Shown here: piece after piece, positions 1-9,994 of the stretch
Position numbering within the stretch: the first letter of the stretch is position 1
Layout of the letters: each line of letters opens with the position of its first letter
Notes under the pieces: model-generated
Seen by the model: the letters and a program-made list of their open reading frames with translations, nothing else
Told to the model about the DNA's origin: nothing
The model's database searches: none
Program-made: the position numbers and the translations under genes
DNA from: Rufibacter ruber
Lineage (GTDB): Bacteria; Bacteroidota; Bacteroidia; Cytophagales; Hymenobacteraceae
Assembly (NCBI RefSeq): GCF_001647275.1
Contig: NZ_LRMM01000009.1
Span: forward strand, 55,472 to 119,471
Direction: 5' to 3'
DNA length: 64,000 bases

Positions 1-377
1 CAGAAAAATTGGAAGAACATTTAGTAAACCAGCCAGGCGTGCTGTTTTCAGGGCCTGTTCCAGATCTGGGGCCTGTGTATGCGCAGGCAGGTATTGTGGT
101 TGCTCCCTTGCACGCCGGTGGCGGTACTAAGCTAAAGGTTCTGGAGGCTATGTGGCACGGCCGTCCGGTGGTAGCAACGCAGGAAGCTGCCTATGGCCTG
201 GGAATTGCAACCGGCACGCATTATCTATTGGCAGAGACTCCGGCAGAGTATATTCAACAATGTGTCAAACTGGCGACAGATTCAGTCGTTTACAGCCAGA
301 TAATAGCGGCCGCGGCACAAGTGGCCAAAGAAAAATTCAGTTATCACGCTGAACATCTCCCGGAAATCTGGGAATAG
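1..377 (+). CDS. Glycosyltransferase, GT4 family, C-terminal part (gene starts before the window)
   Basis: The reading frame is open from base 3, so the gene begins upstream of the window and only about the last 124 codons are present. The visible part is the nucleotide-sugar-binding lobe of a GT-B glycosyltransferase. It has PLHAGGGTKLKVLEAMWHGRPVV, written here as PLHAGGGTK then KVLEAM then GRPVVAT, the glycine-rich loop and E-x7-like segment typical of GT4 enzymes. The role is probably transfer of a sugar from a nucleotide donor during polysaccharide or glycolipid assembly. A second GT4 gene follows after 21 bp on the same strand, so the two are likely cotranscribed in a surface-glycan cluster. 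Substrate cannot be deduced. Confidence 0.85.
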   Translation, partial: EKLEEHLVNQPGVLFSGPVPDLGPVYAQAGIVVAPLHAGGGTKLKVLEAMWHGRPVVATQEAAYGLGIATGTHYLLAETPAEYIQQCVKLATDSVVYSQIIAAAAQVAKEKFSYHAEHLPEIWE

Positions 378-398
378 TGTAGGTTAAATCTTTACGTA

Positions 399-1505
399 AT
401 GAGAATTCTGGTAGACCCTGAAATATTCTTCTTTGGTCGTTGCGGCATGGTGCGGTACTACAGCCGTCTTTGTGAGGAATTAGAGAAAAAAGGCCATCAA
501 GTAATTGTACCTTTGGTGCGGTCTAACAGTGATTTCATAAGCGGCAAATGGCAGAAAACCAGTGTTCTGGGAGCCTTGCCTTTTGGCCGTAAATTCCTTA
601 ACAAGGTAGATGTCCTTTCTAAGAAGTGGTATTATAGGGCCATAAAGGCCCTGGAGTATGACCTAATCCTGCTTACCTCCCCCGTGTTTGAAGACGGGTT
701 TCTGCAACACCTGCCTCCGGGGAAGCCTTTTGTGATGGTAGTGCATGACACCATGCGCTGCGTTCTGGGTCCAGACGGGTTGTTTGATCCCGCCGGCAGC
801 AATGCTGATAGATTATCTTACCTCATCAGGAGGGCTGCTAAGGTCATCTGTATCTCTGAGACTACCCGGCAGGATACCCTGCGCCTTTCATTGGTAAACA
901 GTACTAGCTTATGCACCATCTATACAGGAAACCTGTTGCAAGCGGGGCCTGAAGAAGCCCCGGCGGTGCCGTTGCCTGCTAAATTTCTCTTGTTTGTGGG
1001 AGACCGGACCGGGCGTAAAAATTTCAGGTTTTTCATTATGTCAGTGGCTCCGTACCTGAAGGGCCAACCAGACCTTTACCTGGTGTGCACAGGCAATGTC
1101 ACTGTGTGGGAGGAAGACCTGCTGGTAAGCCTTGGCCTGAAGGGGCAGGTTCTCTTTGTAGATGCCCCTGATTCAGTGTTGCGGCAACTTTACCAGCGGG
1201 CGCTCTCCCTTGTCTATCCTTCTTTGTATGAAGGATTCGGGCTACCTGTTTTAGAGGCTATGGCACTGGGATGCCCGGTGGTGACCTCTACCTGCGGGGC
1301 GTTGGTAGAAGTTGCAGGAGAGGCAGCGCTTTACGTTGACCCAGCCTCCAGTGATTCTATCTTGCAGGCCGTGCGGCAAGTGGTAGAGCAAGCAGAAGTA
1401 CGTGCCCAGTTGCGCCAAAAAGGGCTCCGGCAAGCTGAAATTTTCACGGTAGAAAAAATGGTCTCGGGTTTTGAGGCTGTTTTTCAGAAAATAAGCCAAA
1501 ACTAA
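399..1505 (+). CDS. Glycosyltransferase, GT4 family
   Basis: A full-length 368-residue GT-B enzyme. The N-terminal acceptor lobe begins MRILVDPEIFFFGRCGMVRY. The C-terminal donor lobe carries LVYPSLYEGFGLPVLEAM (about residues 270-287) and GCPVVTS, the signature E-x7-E region of GT4 transferases. The ATG at 399 lies 21 bp after the previous gene. Likely function is sugar transfer in exopolysaccharide or O-antigen-like glycan synthesis in the cytoplasm; donor and acceptor are unknown. An oddity: the last dozen codons (AVFQKISQN) and the stop lie inside one copy of the genome-wide palindrome (1467-1502), so the protein end was shaped by the repeat. A second copy follows at 1561. Confidence 0.9.
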   Translation: MRILVDPEIFFFGRCGMVRYYSRLCEELEKKGHQVIVPLVRSNSDFISGKWQKTSVLGALPFGRKFLNKVDVLSKKWYYRAIKALEYDLILLTSPVFEDGFLQHLPPGKPFVMVVHDTMRCVLGPDGLFDPAGSNADRLSYLIRRAAKVICISETTRQDTLRLSLVNSTSLCTIYTGNLLQAGPEEAPAVPLPAKFLLFVGDRTGRKNFRFFIMSVAPYLKGQPDLYLVCTGNVTVWEEDLLVSLGLKGQVLFVDAPDSVLRQLYQRALSLVYPSLYEGFGLPVLEAMALGCPVVTSTCGALVEVAGEAALYVDPASSDSILQAVRQVVEQAEVRAQLRQKGLRQAEIFTVEKMVSGFEAVFQKISQN

Positions 1506-1602
1506 CCTGCTTCCACTTTGCAATTGTTTCACCTTATGAAATGTCTGCCAAAGAAAGTCTCCTGTTTTTGGCCTGTTTTTCAGAAAGTAGCCCGAAAACA
1601 GG
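1467..1602. repeat. Two copies of the ~40-bp intergenic palindrome, the first inside a coding end
   Basis: Copy one spans 1467-1502 and overlaps the end of the glycosyltransferase gene. Copy two spans 1561-1602 with arms CCTGTTTTTGGCCTG and CCCGAAAACAGG around a TTTTTCAGAAA centre. The second copy is in the place expected for a terminator. Confidence 0.8.
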
Positions 1603-1789
1603 ACGCTTTCTTTATTGCACGTTTTATAGACTCCTCACCTTAAAAGATCCATACCCTGCCATCCTTATAACCGCATGCTCAAAAGACCTCGCAGCGTCTT
1701 TCAGACCTGCGAGTGTCTGTGCCGATAGCCTTTGCTTTATAAATCATTTACAGTTAAGGTAAACAGTAAGCAGTAACTTATTAACCCAC

Positions 1790-2120
1790 CGCAACCCCTC
1801 CCTGGAGGGGCTGGTTCTATATGTCTGCTCCCTCCGCAGTTCGGGATATACAATCCCGAATTGAAGTATCCCTCGGATTTGCCATCCGCGCTACAGGAAC
1901 CAAGAGAGAAGGGGATTGGGGATTTCAAATCCCCTCAGTATCTGCTTCCGAATTGCAAATCCGGAAGAGCGGCCTCTTTTCTAGTAGAACTTAACGGCCC
2001 TGCCTCCCAGGAGGGGAGGAACAGTTAAGCGCAGGGGGCATACGCGATACGCCCGCACCAGCAATGCGTTTTCTCCTGTGTCAACATCCCCTTCGCCCCT
2101 TTCAAAGGGGAGTATCTTGA
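1790..2120. repeat. Cluster of short hairpins in a gene-free region
   Basis: No gene is visible between 1506 and 2335. The stretch holds a run of small palindromes sharing a GGATTTGCAATCC-like core, at 1840-1860, 1874-1888, 1918-1935 and 1945-1967. Then comes a segment with GCATACGCGATACGCCC and CCCCTTCGCCCCTTTCAAAG (about 2035-2115). The same modules recur at 40.3-40.8 kb, so this is an interspersed repeat family. Confidence 0.7.
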
Positions 2121-2210
2121 ATGCGTGCGGACACAAGCGGACGCTTGCGCCCGGAGAAGTAGATGTGCTGCAATTACTCTTTATGGAAGGCTAATAATTT
2201 TCCTTCCATT

Positions 2211-2285
2211 AAAAAAAAAAACGCCTCCCGTTTTTCAACAGAAGGCGTTTTTTGGCCTGTTTTCCAGAAATCAGCCCCAAAACGC
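2211..2285. terminator. Bidirectional hairpin terminator followed by a palindrome copy
   Basis: AACGCCT (to 2226) pairs with AGGCGTT (from 2243) and is flanked by an A-run on the left and a T-run on the right, so it can stop transcription from both sides. It lies between the rightward glycosyltransferase and the leftward rny gene. A copy of the palindrome family (2246-2285) overlaps its right arm. Confidence 0.7.
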
Positions 2286-2335
2286 AGCAAGTGGGGCTCC
2301 CCTCTCCGTGGGAGAGGGGCTGGGGGTGAGGTCTC

Positions 2336-3928
2336 CTACTTCGCGTAAGAAACAGAGCGCATTTCCCTGATCACGGTAATCTTGATTTGACCCGGGTACT
2401 GCATCTCTTTCTCAATCTTCTGCGAAATGTCAAAAGACAGCTGAGCGGCCCGCTCATCAGTTACATTATCTGCGTCTACCATGACACGCAGTTCGCGGCC
2501 GGCCTGAATGGCGTAGCACTGGTTCACGCCGTCAAACGAGTGGGCGGTTTCTTCCAGTTCTTTCAGACGCTTGATGTACGACTCCATAATTTCGCGGCGG
2601 GCACCAGGGCGCGAGCCGGAGATGGCGTCACAGGACTGAATGATAGGCGAAATCATGGCCGTCATTTCAATCTCATCATGGTGCGCGCCAATGGCGTTGC
2701 ACACGTCTGGGTGCTCTTTGTACTTCTGGGCCAGCTGCATACCAATGATGGCGTGCGGCAGTTCCGGCTCCTCAGTAGTTACTTTTCCAATGTCATGGAG
2801 CAAACCAGCGCGTTTGGCGTGTTTTACGTTCAAGCCCAATTCTGCGGCCATGGTGGCGCAGAGGTTGGCTACTTCTCTGGAGTGCTGCAGCAGGTTCTGG
2901 CCGTAAGATGACCTAAAGCGCATGCGGCCCACCATCTTAATCAGTTCCGGGTGCAGGCCGTGAATGCCCAGGTCAATGGCGGTACGCTCGCCAATCTCCA
3001 CAATCTCCTCCTCAATGCTTTTACGGGTCTTGGCCACCACTTCCTCAATGCGGGCCGGGTGAATACGGCCATCGGCTACCAGGCGGTGTAAAGAAAGGCG
3101 CGCAATCTCGCGGCGTACCGGGTCAAATCCTGAGATGATAATCGCCTCTGGCGTGTCATCTACAATGATCTCTACACCCGTAGCGGCTTCTAGGGCTCTG
3201 ATGTTACGTCCTTCCCGACCGATGATTTTGCCTTTGATATCATCAGACTCAATATTGAAGATAGAGACGCAGTTCTCAATGGCATGCTCGGCGGCGGTAC
3301 GCTGAATAGTCTCAATCACTACCTTTTTGGCTTCTTTGGTAGCGGTGAGCTTAGCCTCGGCCACAATGTCTTTGATGTAAGAAGAGGCGCGGGTAGAGGC
3401 TTCAGATTTCAGGTTCTCCACCAGCTGCTCGCGGGCTTCATCGGCAGAAAGGTTGGCGATGCGCTCCAGGCGGCTCAGGATTTCGTGGTGGTCCTGCTCC
3501 ACTTTGGCCAGCTTGTCTTTGTACTGGGCCTCCAGGTCTTCTTTGCGCTTGTTAAAGCCCTCTAGCTGCTGGTTCAGTTTGTTCTGGAGAACGTCTGTGT
3601 CCTGCTCTTTTTTCTTGAGGTCTTCCAGCTGCTTGTTAATCTGCTGCTCACGCTGCTTAACCTTGGCCTCGTTCTGGATGATGATGTTCTTCTTGTGGTT
3701 GGCCTGCTCCTCGTGCTCGGCTTTCAGCTTCAGGAAATGCTCCTTGGCTTCCAGCATCTTGTCTTTCTTCTGGGTCTCGGCTTTGGCTTCCGCTTCGCGG
3801 ATAATGAGTCTGGCGCGTTCTTTGGCCTGTTCTTCCTGCTCTTTAAAGAGCTTCATGAGCAGCACGCGGCCGGCGTAGAAGCCTACGCCTACGCCTATGA
3901 CGGCTGCTAGAATGATATAAATAGTCAT
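2336..3928 (-). CDS. rny: Ribonuclease Y
   Basis: 530 residues, the usual length for RNase Y, the membrane-anchored endonuclease that starts mRNA decay. Order of parts: one N-terminal transmembrane helix (residues 3-20), a long charged coiled coil (about 25-190), a KH RNA-binding domain with [13 protein letters not shown] (about 235-250), and an HD hydrolase domain with [10 protein letters not shown] and the metal-binding LLHDIGK (about 345-390). The start is the ATG directly before the membrane helix. zapA lies 56 bp upstream on the same strand, an order common in Bacteroidota. All expected motifs are intact. Confidence 0.97.
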   Translation of the reverse strand: MTIYIILAAVIGVGVGFYAGRVLLMKLFKEQEEQAKERARLIIREAEAKAETQKKDKMLEAKEHFLKLKAEHEEQANHKKNIIIQNEAKVKQREQQINKQLEDLKKKEQDTDVLQNKLNQQLEGFNKRKEDLEAQYKDKLAKVEQDHHEILSRLERIANLSADEAREQLVENLKSEASTRASSYIKDIVAEAKLTATKEAKKVVIETIQRTAAEHAIENCVSIFNIESDDIKGKIIGREGRNIRALEAATGVEIIVDDTPEAIIISGFDPVRREIARLSLHRLVADGRIHPARIEEVVAKTRKSIEEEIVEIGERTAIDLGIHGLHPELIKMVGRMRFRSSYGQNLLQHSREVANLCATMAAELGLNVKHAKRAGLLHDIGKVTTEEPELPHAIIGMQLAQKYKEHPDVCNAIGAHHDEIEMTAMISPIIQSCDAISGSRPGARREIMESYIKRLKELEETAHSFDGVNQCYAIQAGRELRVMVDADNVTDERAAQLSFDISQKIEKEMQYPGQIKITVIREMRSVSYAK

Positions 3929-3984
3929 GACTACAACATTAAAGGGTTATGTTATAGCAATGACACTGTGCCAATGGGGGCGGC

Positions 3985-4275
3985 TTAGCCGAGCTGCAGA
4001 GAAGAGAGCAGTTGGTTTAAGGACGAGAGTTTCTGTTCCAACGTGTGTTGGGTTTCCAGCGCGGCGTCCTCCGTCTTTATCTTGTCGGCGGCGGTTTCCA
4101 GGGCAATCATGGCCAACAGGTCTTGCTTGTCATGAATCCCGAACTGCTCTCTGAACATCTTCAGGCGCTCGTTCAGGTATTTGCCGGCCAGCCGTAGCCG
4201 TTCTTCCTCGTCCTCGTTTACCCGCATCGGATATTCGCGGTCGGCTATCTTGATTCGTATAGATAACTCACTCAT
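3985..4275 (-). CDS. zapA: Cell division protein ZapA
   Basis: A 96-residue protein beginning MSELSIRIKIADREYPMRV. It has the short beta-rich head and the C-terminal coiled coil (from about residue 50) of ZapA, which bundles FtsZ filaments at mid-cell. Length and charge pattern fit the family. It sits between the coiled-coil gene at 4446 and rny, likely in one transcription unit with the pheT region. The 170-bp space upstream of it has no gene. Confidence 0.9.
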   Translation of the reverse strand: MSELSIRIKIADREYPMRVNEDEEERLRLAGKYLNERLKMFREQFGIHDKQDLLAMIALETAADKIKTEDAALETQHTLEQKLSSLNQLLSSLQLG

Positions 4276-4445
4276 GTCCAGATGCTCTTAAATGCTGCCG
4301 TGGCGCGTTTGTTTGTTAGAAGGTGCAAAGTGCGTAAAAGTAAAGCTAGCCGCATTCTGTTCCTTTAGGTTCTCTCAACTGTATTGTAGCGCGCCGGGGC
4401 GCGGCAAGGTGAAATTATCTATAACGCAACCAGGCAAGCCGTTTT

Positions 4446-4742
4446 CTATTCTCTCAAATAAGCGATGCACTTGTCAATTTCGCGCAGGTACTCGTTTATT
4501 TTCAGCTTCAGCTCCGTTGAACTGGCAGTGTCTACTGCTATGGTTTGTACAATTTTAGTAATATTATCTTGATTCTGAAAATTTTTTATCTCCTCTTCGC
4601 GTTCCTGAATCACCTGTTGCAACCGCTCAATTTCCTGGTGCGCGGCCCGCAGCCGTTCCTGCCCCGCCTGGTACTGCTGTACCAACTGGTGCACTTTGCC
4701 CTCAATACTCTGTATCTGCTGTAGGTAGCTTGGGTTGGCCAT
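4446..4742 (-). CDS. Small coiled-coil protein, conserved next to pheT and zapA
   Basis: 98 residues. The first two thirds form a heptad-rich coiled coil (MANPSYLQQIQSIEGKVHQL and onward). The end has the form INEYLREIDKCIAYL. No catalytic motif is visible. The gene starts 1 bp after the pheT stop codon and precedes zapA on the same strand. A helper of ZapA or of the divisome is plausible from position and coiled-coil form, but this is inference. Confidence 0.8.
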   Translation of the reverse strand: MANPSYLQQIQSIEGKVHQLVQQYQAGQERLRAAHQEIERLQQVIQEREEEIKNFQNQDNITKIVQTIAVDTASSTELKLKINEYLREIDKCIAYLRE

Positions 4743-4743
4743 C

Positions 4744-6612
4744 TTACTTCCTGATTACGGCTCCTAACTGGTGCTCAAACTGTTGCATGAGACGGCTCAT
4801 GGTTGCGTCAATCACTTTATCGGTGAGGGTCTGGTTCTTGTCCTGCAAGGTGAAGCTGATGGCGATGGCTTTTTTGCCGGCCTCAATCTTATCGCCTTCA
4901 TACACGTCAAACACGTTCACGTCTTGCAAGATTTTCCGCTCTACGCGCTGGGCCACCTGCTTGATTTGGTCAAAGGTCACGGCCTTGTCCAGCACCAAAC
5001 TCAGGTCACGGCGCACCTCCGGAAACTTAGACAGCTCCTCAAACACCAGTTTGGCTTTGTAGTTGCGCAGCAGGTAATCCCAGTTCAGTTCAGCGTACCA
5101 GACTTGCTCTTTCACGTCAATCTGTTTGCACACGTTGTCTTTCAGCAACCCGATATGACCTAATACCACATCGCCTTTCTGATACGTGACGCCGCCGGCT
5201 AAATAAGCATGCTCGGTTGGTTTGGTGGTATAGTTCAGCTGACGGCAAAGCGTTAACACCTGCTGCACCTGCCCCGCCAAATCATGGAACGTGGCTTTGG
5301 CCGAGGGCTGCTGCCAGTTTTCAGCCGCTTTGTTTCCAGTCTGGAACAGCGCCAGATAGTTATTCTCTTTGTATTTCTCGCCGTCTTTGCGGTACACTTT
5401 GCCAATCTCAAACACCTTGAGGTCGCGCTGGCGGCGGTTGATGTTGTGGCGCAGCACTTCCAACCCTGAATACACCAAGGTCAGGCGCATGGCGTCTAAA
5501 TCTTCTGAATTATAGTTCAGAATGGGCACCAGCTCGGCGGGTGTATTGCCCTCGGTGTCTTGGTAGTAGTTGGAATTGGTGAGCGAGTTGGTAATGATTT
5601 CCAGGAAACCATTGGCGGCCAAGGCGTCAGCCACGTGCTTGGTAATCACCTCGGGGTCTGGGTTCGGGAACTGCGCCAGGTAGCTGGCCGCCAAATTCTC
5701 GCTCAGCGTGATGTTGTTGTAACCGTAGATGCGCAATACTTCCTCCACCACATCGGCTTCACGGGTCACATCTACTTTGAACGGCGGAATTGTTAATAAC
5801 AGCTCTTCAGCGGTTTCCTCGGCTATTTCAATGCCTAAGTCCATCAGGATTTCCTTGATTCTAGCTTCGCCGATGTGCTGACCAATCAGTTGGTGCACCT
5901 TCGCGTAGCTCACTTTTATTTGCGTAGGCTGCACCGGCGTTGGGTACACATCTACAATCTCCGAAGAGATTTCGCCACCGGCCACTTCTTGAATCAACAA
6001 AGCCGCCCGTTTCAAGGCCGTAATCACCATATTAGGGTCCGTGCCGCGCTCAAACCGGAACGATGAATCAGTTTTAATCCCATGTATTTGACTAGTCTTT
6101 CTAATGCCAGCAGGGGAGAAGTAAGCGCTCTCTAAGAAGATGTTCTTTGTCTCAGCAGTCACACCCGAGTTCAACCCACCGAACACACCCGCCAGTACCA
6201 TCGGTTCCTCGGCGTTGCTGATGGTCAGGTCTTCGGTGCGAAGCGTGCGCTCCACGCTATCTAACGTGGTGAACTTGGTTTCTTCAGCCGCATTTTTTAC
6301 GATGATTTTTCCGCCTTTAATGGTAGCGGCGTCAAAGGCGTGCAGCGGCTGGCCCAGTTCATGCAGCACGTAGTTGGTCACGTCTACCACATTATTAATA
6401 GGCGACAGGCCAATAGCTCTTAACCGCTGCTGCAACCACTTAGGCGACTCCTGTACGGTTACGCCAGAAATGGTCACGCCCGCGTAACGGGGACAAGCCT
6501 CTAGATTCTCAATCTCCACCGAAATGGGCAGGCTGGTATTGGCCACGTTGAAACCGCTCAGGTCTGGCAGTTGGTACGGGGTTTTGAGCAATGCCTGCAA
6601 GTCACGGGCCAC
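4744..6612 (-). pseudogene. pheT: Phenylalanyl-tRNA synthetase beta subunit, 5'-truncated
   Basis: The open frame encodes about 622 residues of PheT: the B3/B4 editing domain, the B5 domain, the core catalytic-like domain, and the C-terminal anticodon-binding FDX domain (last ~90 residues). Normal PheT has about 800 residues. Here the first ~175, including the tRNA-binding OB domain, are absent. Homology begins at the conserved SHLGVARDL motif. Just upstream in the same frame is a TAG, and beyond about 6655 the DNA is AT-rich and contains a palindrome copy (about 6662-6700). The only available start is a GTG at 6612. PheT is normally essential, so either an intact copy exists elsewhere, the gene was recently broken, or the assembly is wrong here. 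Confidence 0.85.
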
Positions 6613-6654
6613 GCCCAGATGGGAGGCCGCTGCCTCCTAAACGCGAAATGGAGA

Positions 6655-6954
6655 AATTACTTTTTTGTTTTTGGCCTGATTTTCTGAAAATTTTAATAAA
6701 TATTATTTTTTGTTCCTTGTAAATTTAATATACTGTCAAGGTATTTGAGTTATCCTATTTAGGTTTCTTTCGGCACCCTAAGCAGTTTAAGTAAATAGGC
6801 TCTTTCTTTGAAACATTCAGGTTTCTTTCGCTAGATTAACTTATTAATCAACTTAAATAATAAAATACATCTTCGTTCTTTCATAATGCTATTATAGAAA
6901 GGATAGGGATAAATTATTCTGATCTTTTGCCTCAAATGATCTGGAATTTGTAAA
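6655..6954. other. AT-rich noncoding stretch at the pheT breakpoint
   Basis: About 300 bp without a credible reading frame. It holds a decayed palindrome copy at 6662-6700 (TTTTTGGCCTGATTTTCTG) and two copies of AGGTTTCTTTCG (6770 and 6829 regions). No missing pheT sequence is found in any frame. Confidence 0.6.
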
Positions 6955-9621
6955 CTAAAATTGAATTCTATAGCCTAAGTAGGGATAGATACCTAATTGG
7001 TAATAAATCTTGGCTTTGTTTTCCTCTAGATCCCAGCTGTAATACAATTCATTTCTGGTATTAAGAAAGTTATCTGCTGCAGCAAATATCCAATGGGTGG
7101 TTTTGCGGGTATTTAATTGATAAGAAAACCGGAGGTCGGCTCTAAAGTAACTTTTCAGTTGAGGAATGAAAGCATTGGCAACATCATAATGGATCTTATC
7201 TGTTGGTTCATTACGTGTTCGCTCTTCATCAATGGGTATAAATCTTCTACCGCCTGAGTAGTTGAGCCTGACATCTAGTGAAAGCAGGTGCCTTTGGTCA
7301 TTGTCTAATGCCATCTCTTTGCCAAAGAGAATATTAGAGACGTAACCCACACTGAATGCGGTGGGTCTTTTCACCTGGTCTGCACCGGTAAACCAAGACT
7401 GCATGAGAGACAAATTGGCGAGAGCGTAGAACCCATTCTTTAAAAAGCGTTCGGCGGTGAGTTCCACGCCATAATTTTGGCCGGTTCCTTTGCTTACTAC
7501 ACTGTCTACCGTGACAAAGCTATAGTCAGTGCCCAAGTTGAGCATGGAAAAAGCTTCATCTCCCTCGCGTTCACTTACAGGCACGCGGTAATGCTGTTGA
7601 TAATAGGCTTCAGCTTTAACTCGCCAATTTGAGCTGATATTGTAATTATAACCGGCCACTAGCTGCCTGCTCCGGGTAAAATCAAGCTTATTGTAAGGCT
7701 GGCTAAATTCTGCCTTTTCAGGGGAGAAGAACCTGTATTCATAATAAACCAGGGGCTGTGTCTGGCTGTGTAACCCGGCTGAGAGATAAATGCGTTGGGC
7801 ATCTGTCAGATAATATTCAGCGGAAAAACGGGGCTCAACAGCTACTCTGTTTCCTATTGAAAAACGCTGGCTGTACAGGCCCGCCTGAATTTCAAGCCTG
7901 GGAGTGACGGAGTATTTACTCAGCAGGTAGTACTGAAACAAGTCTGCCCCTCCGTTCGCATCTAAAGGTATTTCATATACATCACGTAGGTCCTGGTAAA
8001 TAATCTCCTGATTATTATAGTAGTACTGCTGCCAGGTAACTCCGCTTTTAAACAGTAATCTGTTATTAAATTTATGGGTAACATTTAAGCGGGTAACAAA
8101 CTGCTGTTCATAATTCCTCAGGTAGTAAGAGAGTTTTTTTGTTTGGTTTCTAAAAGTAGCCTTACTGGTTGCCTCTACCTGACTTCCGGAGGTGGATACA
8201 ATAAACTGAGAAACGGTTTTTTTAGTAATTGGGTAGGTATGGCTTAAGCCAAAAGCATACATTCTGTTTTTAAGGGTAGGTTCTACCCTGTATCTGACCT
8301 TCCCCCACGTGGTAGTATCTGTGTCAACGTCAAACACAGTGATATTGCTGGTGCCTCCAATGCCCCAAATTGAGAATTGACCTGCTTTGGGAGTGGGCAA
8401 TTCAACTTTAAAAGCCCCATCCTGGTATTGAGGCACTCCTTGGTAGCCAATGTCCAGCCCTATTTTTTCTAAGGGTCTAAACGTGAAAAGCCGCATACTT
8501 CCAAGAAACGAACCACCCCACTTTTTTACCAGCGGACCTTCTGTGACCACCTCAAGCCCATTTAGTCCTAACTGAAGGGTATTCTCTAACTTCTTACTAT
8601 TGCCGGTCCGCATTTTGACATCCATCACGGCCCCGATTCTGTTTCCGTATTCGGCCGGAAAAGCCCCGGTTAAAAAGTCGGTATTAGCCAACAGGTTGTT
8701 GTTGAGCAGGCTGAAAGCCCCGCCGCTGTTTGGGGTGAAGGTAAAGTGATTAGGGTTAGGGATTTCAACACCTTCCAGTCTCCACAGAACACCTAAAGGG
8801 GAATTGCCCCTTACAATTAGATCGTTTCGTTGATCAGAGGCGCTGACCACGCCGGCATAATTGGCAGCCATTCTGCTGGGGTCTTGCCGTGAGCCGGCAA
8901 ACCTGTTGATTTCTTCAGTCCGTAAGGTGTGCACTGATGAGGAGATGAGCGGGTTTTGGGGCAAGGATTTATCCCGTTCGCCCACAATCAATACTTCGGC
9001 TTCTTGTACAAAACTCTCCTGGAGTAAGATAGTAGTTACCGTTTCCTTGCCGGAAACTAGTAGAATATTGCCCATCTCCTTCTCTTCATAGCCTAAATAG
9101 GAAACCTTGATGGAGTGTCGGCCTATGGGCAGTTGTTTGAAGTCAAAAGAGCCGTCTGCCCCAGTCTGTACCGCTCTGGCAGGGTCTGCTGAGGTAACCA
9201 CCACTGTGGCTCCAACCAGAGGAGTATTCAAGGCCCCATCTAATACATAGCCTCTGAATGTCTGCGAAAATGGTTTGGCAAGCGGTGTGCCGGCAGAAAC
9301 AGTTTCAGCTTTAAGTACAACCTGATCTCCTATCATAACATAAGATAAGCCAGCGCACGCACATAGCGCGTTTATTGCTTTTTCTAATGGAAGAGACGTG
9401 GCTTTACATGTAATGGGGGTGGCAAGGGGTAACTGGGTGGTGCTGTAGGAAAAGTTAATGGAATATCTTTCCTCCAAATCCTGCAGTACATTTTTAAGAG
9501 GTTGCGCTTTGTAACTAAATGAATAATTCTTCTCTAATGTATTCTGTGCCTGCACTTGTACACCCAAAAATATGAGGAACAAGACACAAAGAAGAGCATT
9601 TAGAGACTTGGGCAAAGCCAT
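6955..9621 (-). CDS. TonB-dependent outer-membrane receptor with STN domain
   Basis: 888 residues. Order of parts: signal peptide (1-25), STN signalling domain (about 30-95), carboxypeptidase-like regulatory beta-sandwich (about 122-200), plug (about 225-335), and a 22-strand barrel ending in the aromatic residue F. The STN domain marks transducing receptors that pass a substrate signal to a FecR anti-sigma protein. Genes for FecR and a FecI-type sigma factor lie upstream on the same strand. The receptor probably imports a siderophore, glycan or another bulky ligand; the ligand is unknown. The gene is 431 bp from its upstream neighbour, so it may have its own promoter. Confidence 0.92.
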   Translation of the reverse strand: MALPKSLNALLCVLFLIFLGVQVQAQNTLEKNYSFSYKAQPLKNVLQDLEERYSINFSYSTTQLPLATPITCKATSLPLEKAINALCACAGLSYVMIGDQVVLKAETVSAGTPLAKPFSQTFRGYVLDGALNTPLVGATVVVTSADPARAVQTGADGSFDFKQLPIGRHSIKVSYLGYEEKEMGNILLVSGKETVTTILLQESFVQEAEVLIVGERDKSLPQNPLISSSVHTLRTEEINRFAGSRQDPSRMAANYAGVVSASDQRNDLIVRGNSPLGVLWRLEGVEIPNPNHFTFTPNSGGAFSLLNNNLLANTDFLTGAFPAEYGNRIGAVMDVKMRTGNSKKLENTLQLGLNGLEVVTEGPLVKKWGGSFLGSMRLFTFRPLEKIGLDIGYQGVPQYQDGAFKVELPTPKAGQFSIWGIGGTSNITVFDVDTDTTTWGKVRYRVEPTLKNRMYAFGLSHTYPITKKTVSQFIVSTSGSQVEATSKATFRNQTKKLSYYLRNYEQQFVTRLNVTHKFNNRLLFKSGVTWQQYYYNNQEIIYQDLRDVYEIPLDANGGADLFQYYLLSKYSVTPRLEIQAGLYSQRFSIGNRVAVEPRFSAEYYLTDAQRIYLSAGLHSQTQPLVYYEYRFFSPEKAEFSQPYNKLDFTRSRQLVAGYNYNISSNWRVKAEAYYQQHYRVPVSEREGDEAFSMLNLGTDYSFVTVDSVVSKGTGQNYGVELTAERFLKNGFYALANLSLMQSWFTGADQVKRPTAFSVGYVSNILFGKEMALDNDQRHLLSLDVRLNYSGGRRFIPIDEERTRNEPTDKIHYDVANAFIPQLKSYFRADLRFSYQLNTRKTTHWIFAAADNFLNTRNELYYSWDLEENKAKIYYQLGIYPYLGYRIQF

Positions 9622-9847
9622 TTAGTTGGGACGTGATACTTTTCTTGCGATTTAATTCTAAATGCTAAATTCCAGATTTATACTGCTATTAACAAAATAT
9701 TAATGCGAAATATAATTATTCTAGCCTGTTGCGGGAGTGGCGCCGGTGAGTCAAACCTGGTATAAAAAGTAACGCTCCCTCAGAACCTGTTCAACCTACA
9801 GCAGATATGAATTAAGTGAATACTTCAGATAGATGGAACGCCTTTAC

Positions 9848-9885
9848 CGTTTTTGACCTGTTTTCAAAAAAATAAGTCAAAAACG
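9848..9885. repeat. Palindrome family copy
   Basis: Arms CGTTTTTGAC and GTCAAAAACG around CTGTTTTCAAAAAAATAA. It lies in the 431-bp space upstream of the TonB receptor gene, so this copy sits in a leader or promoter region rather than at a gene end. Confidence 0.75.
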
Positions 9886-9994
9886 CTTTGAAAGCTTGTT
9901 TTAAAGCAAAATTTGATTCCTATGCTGTATCCTACTTGACTAGGCTTTAGGAGGTCTATTTTCTAAAGAGCTCATTTTACATTCAAAGCAGAGT

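Noticed and set aside
1541..1762. A 73-codon frame after the glycosyltransferase
   Set aside because: Its first part is a translation of the palindrome and the rest shows no family features.
2387..3878. Long rightward frames opposite rny
   Set aside because: They are antisense shadows of the high-complexity rny coding sequence, with no family match.
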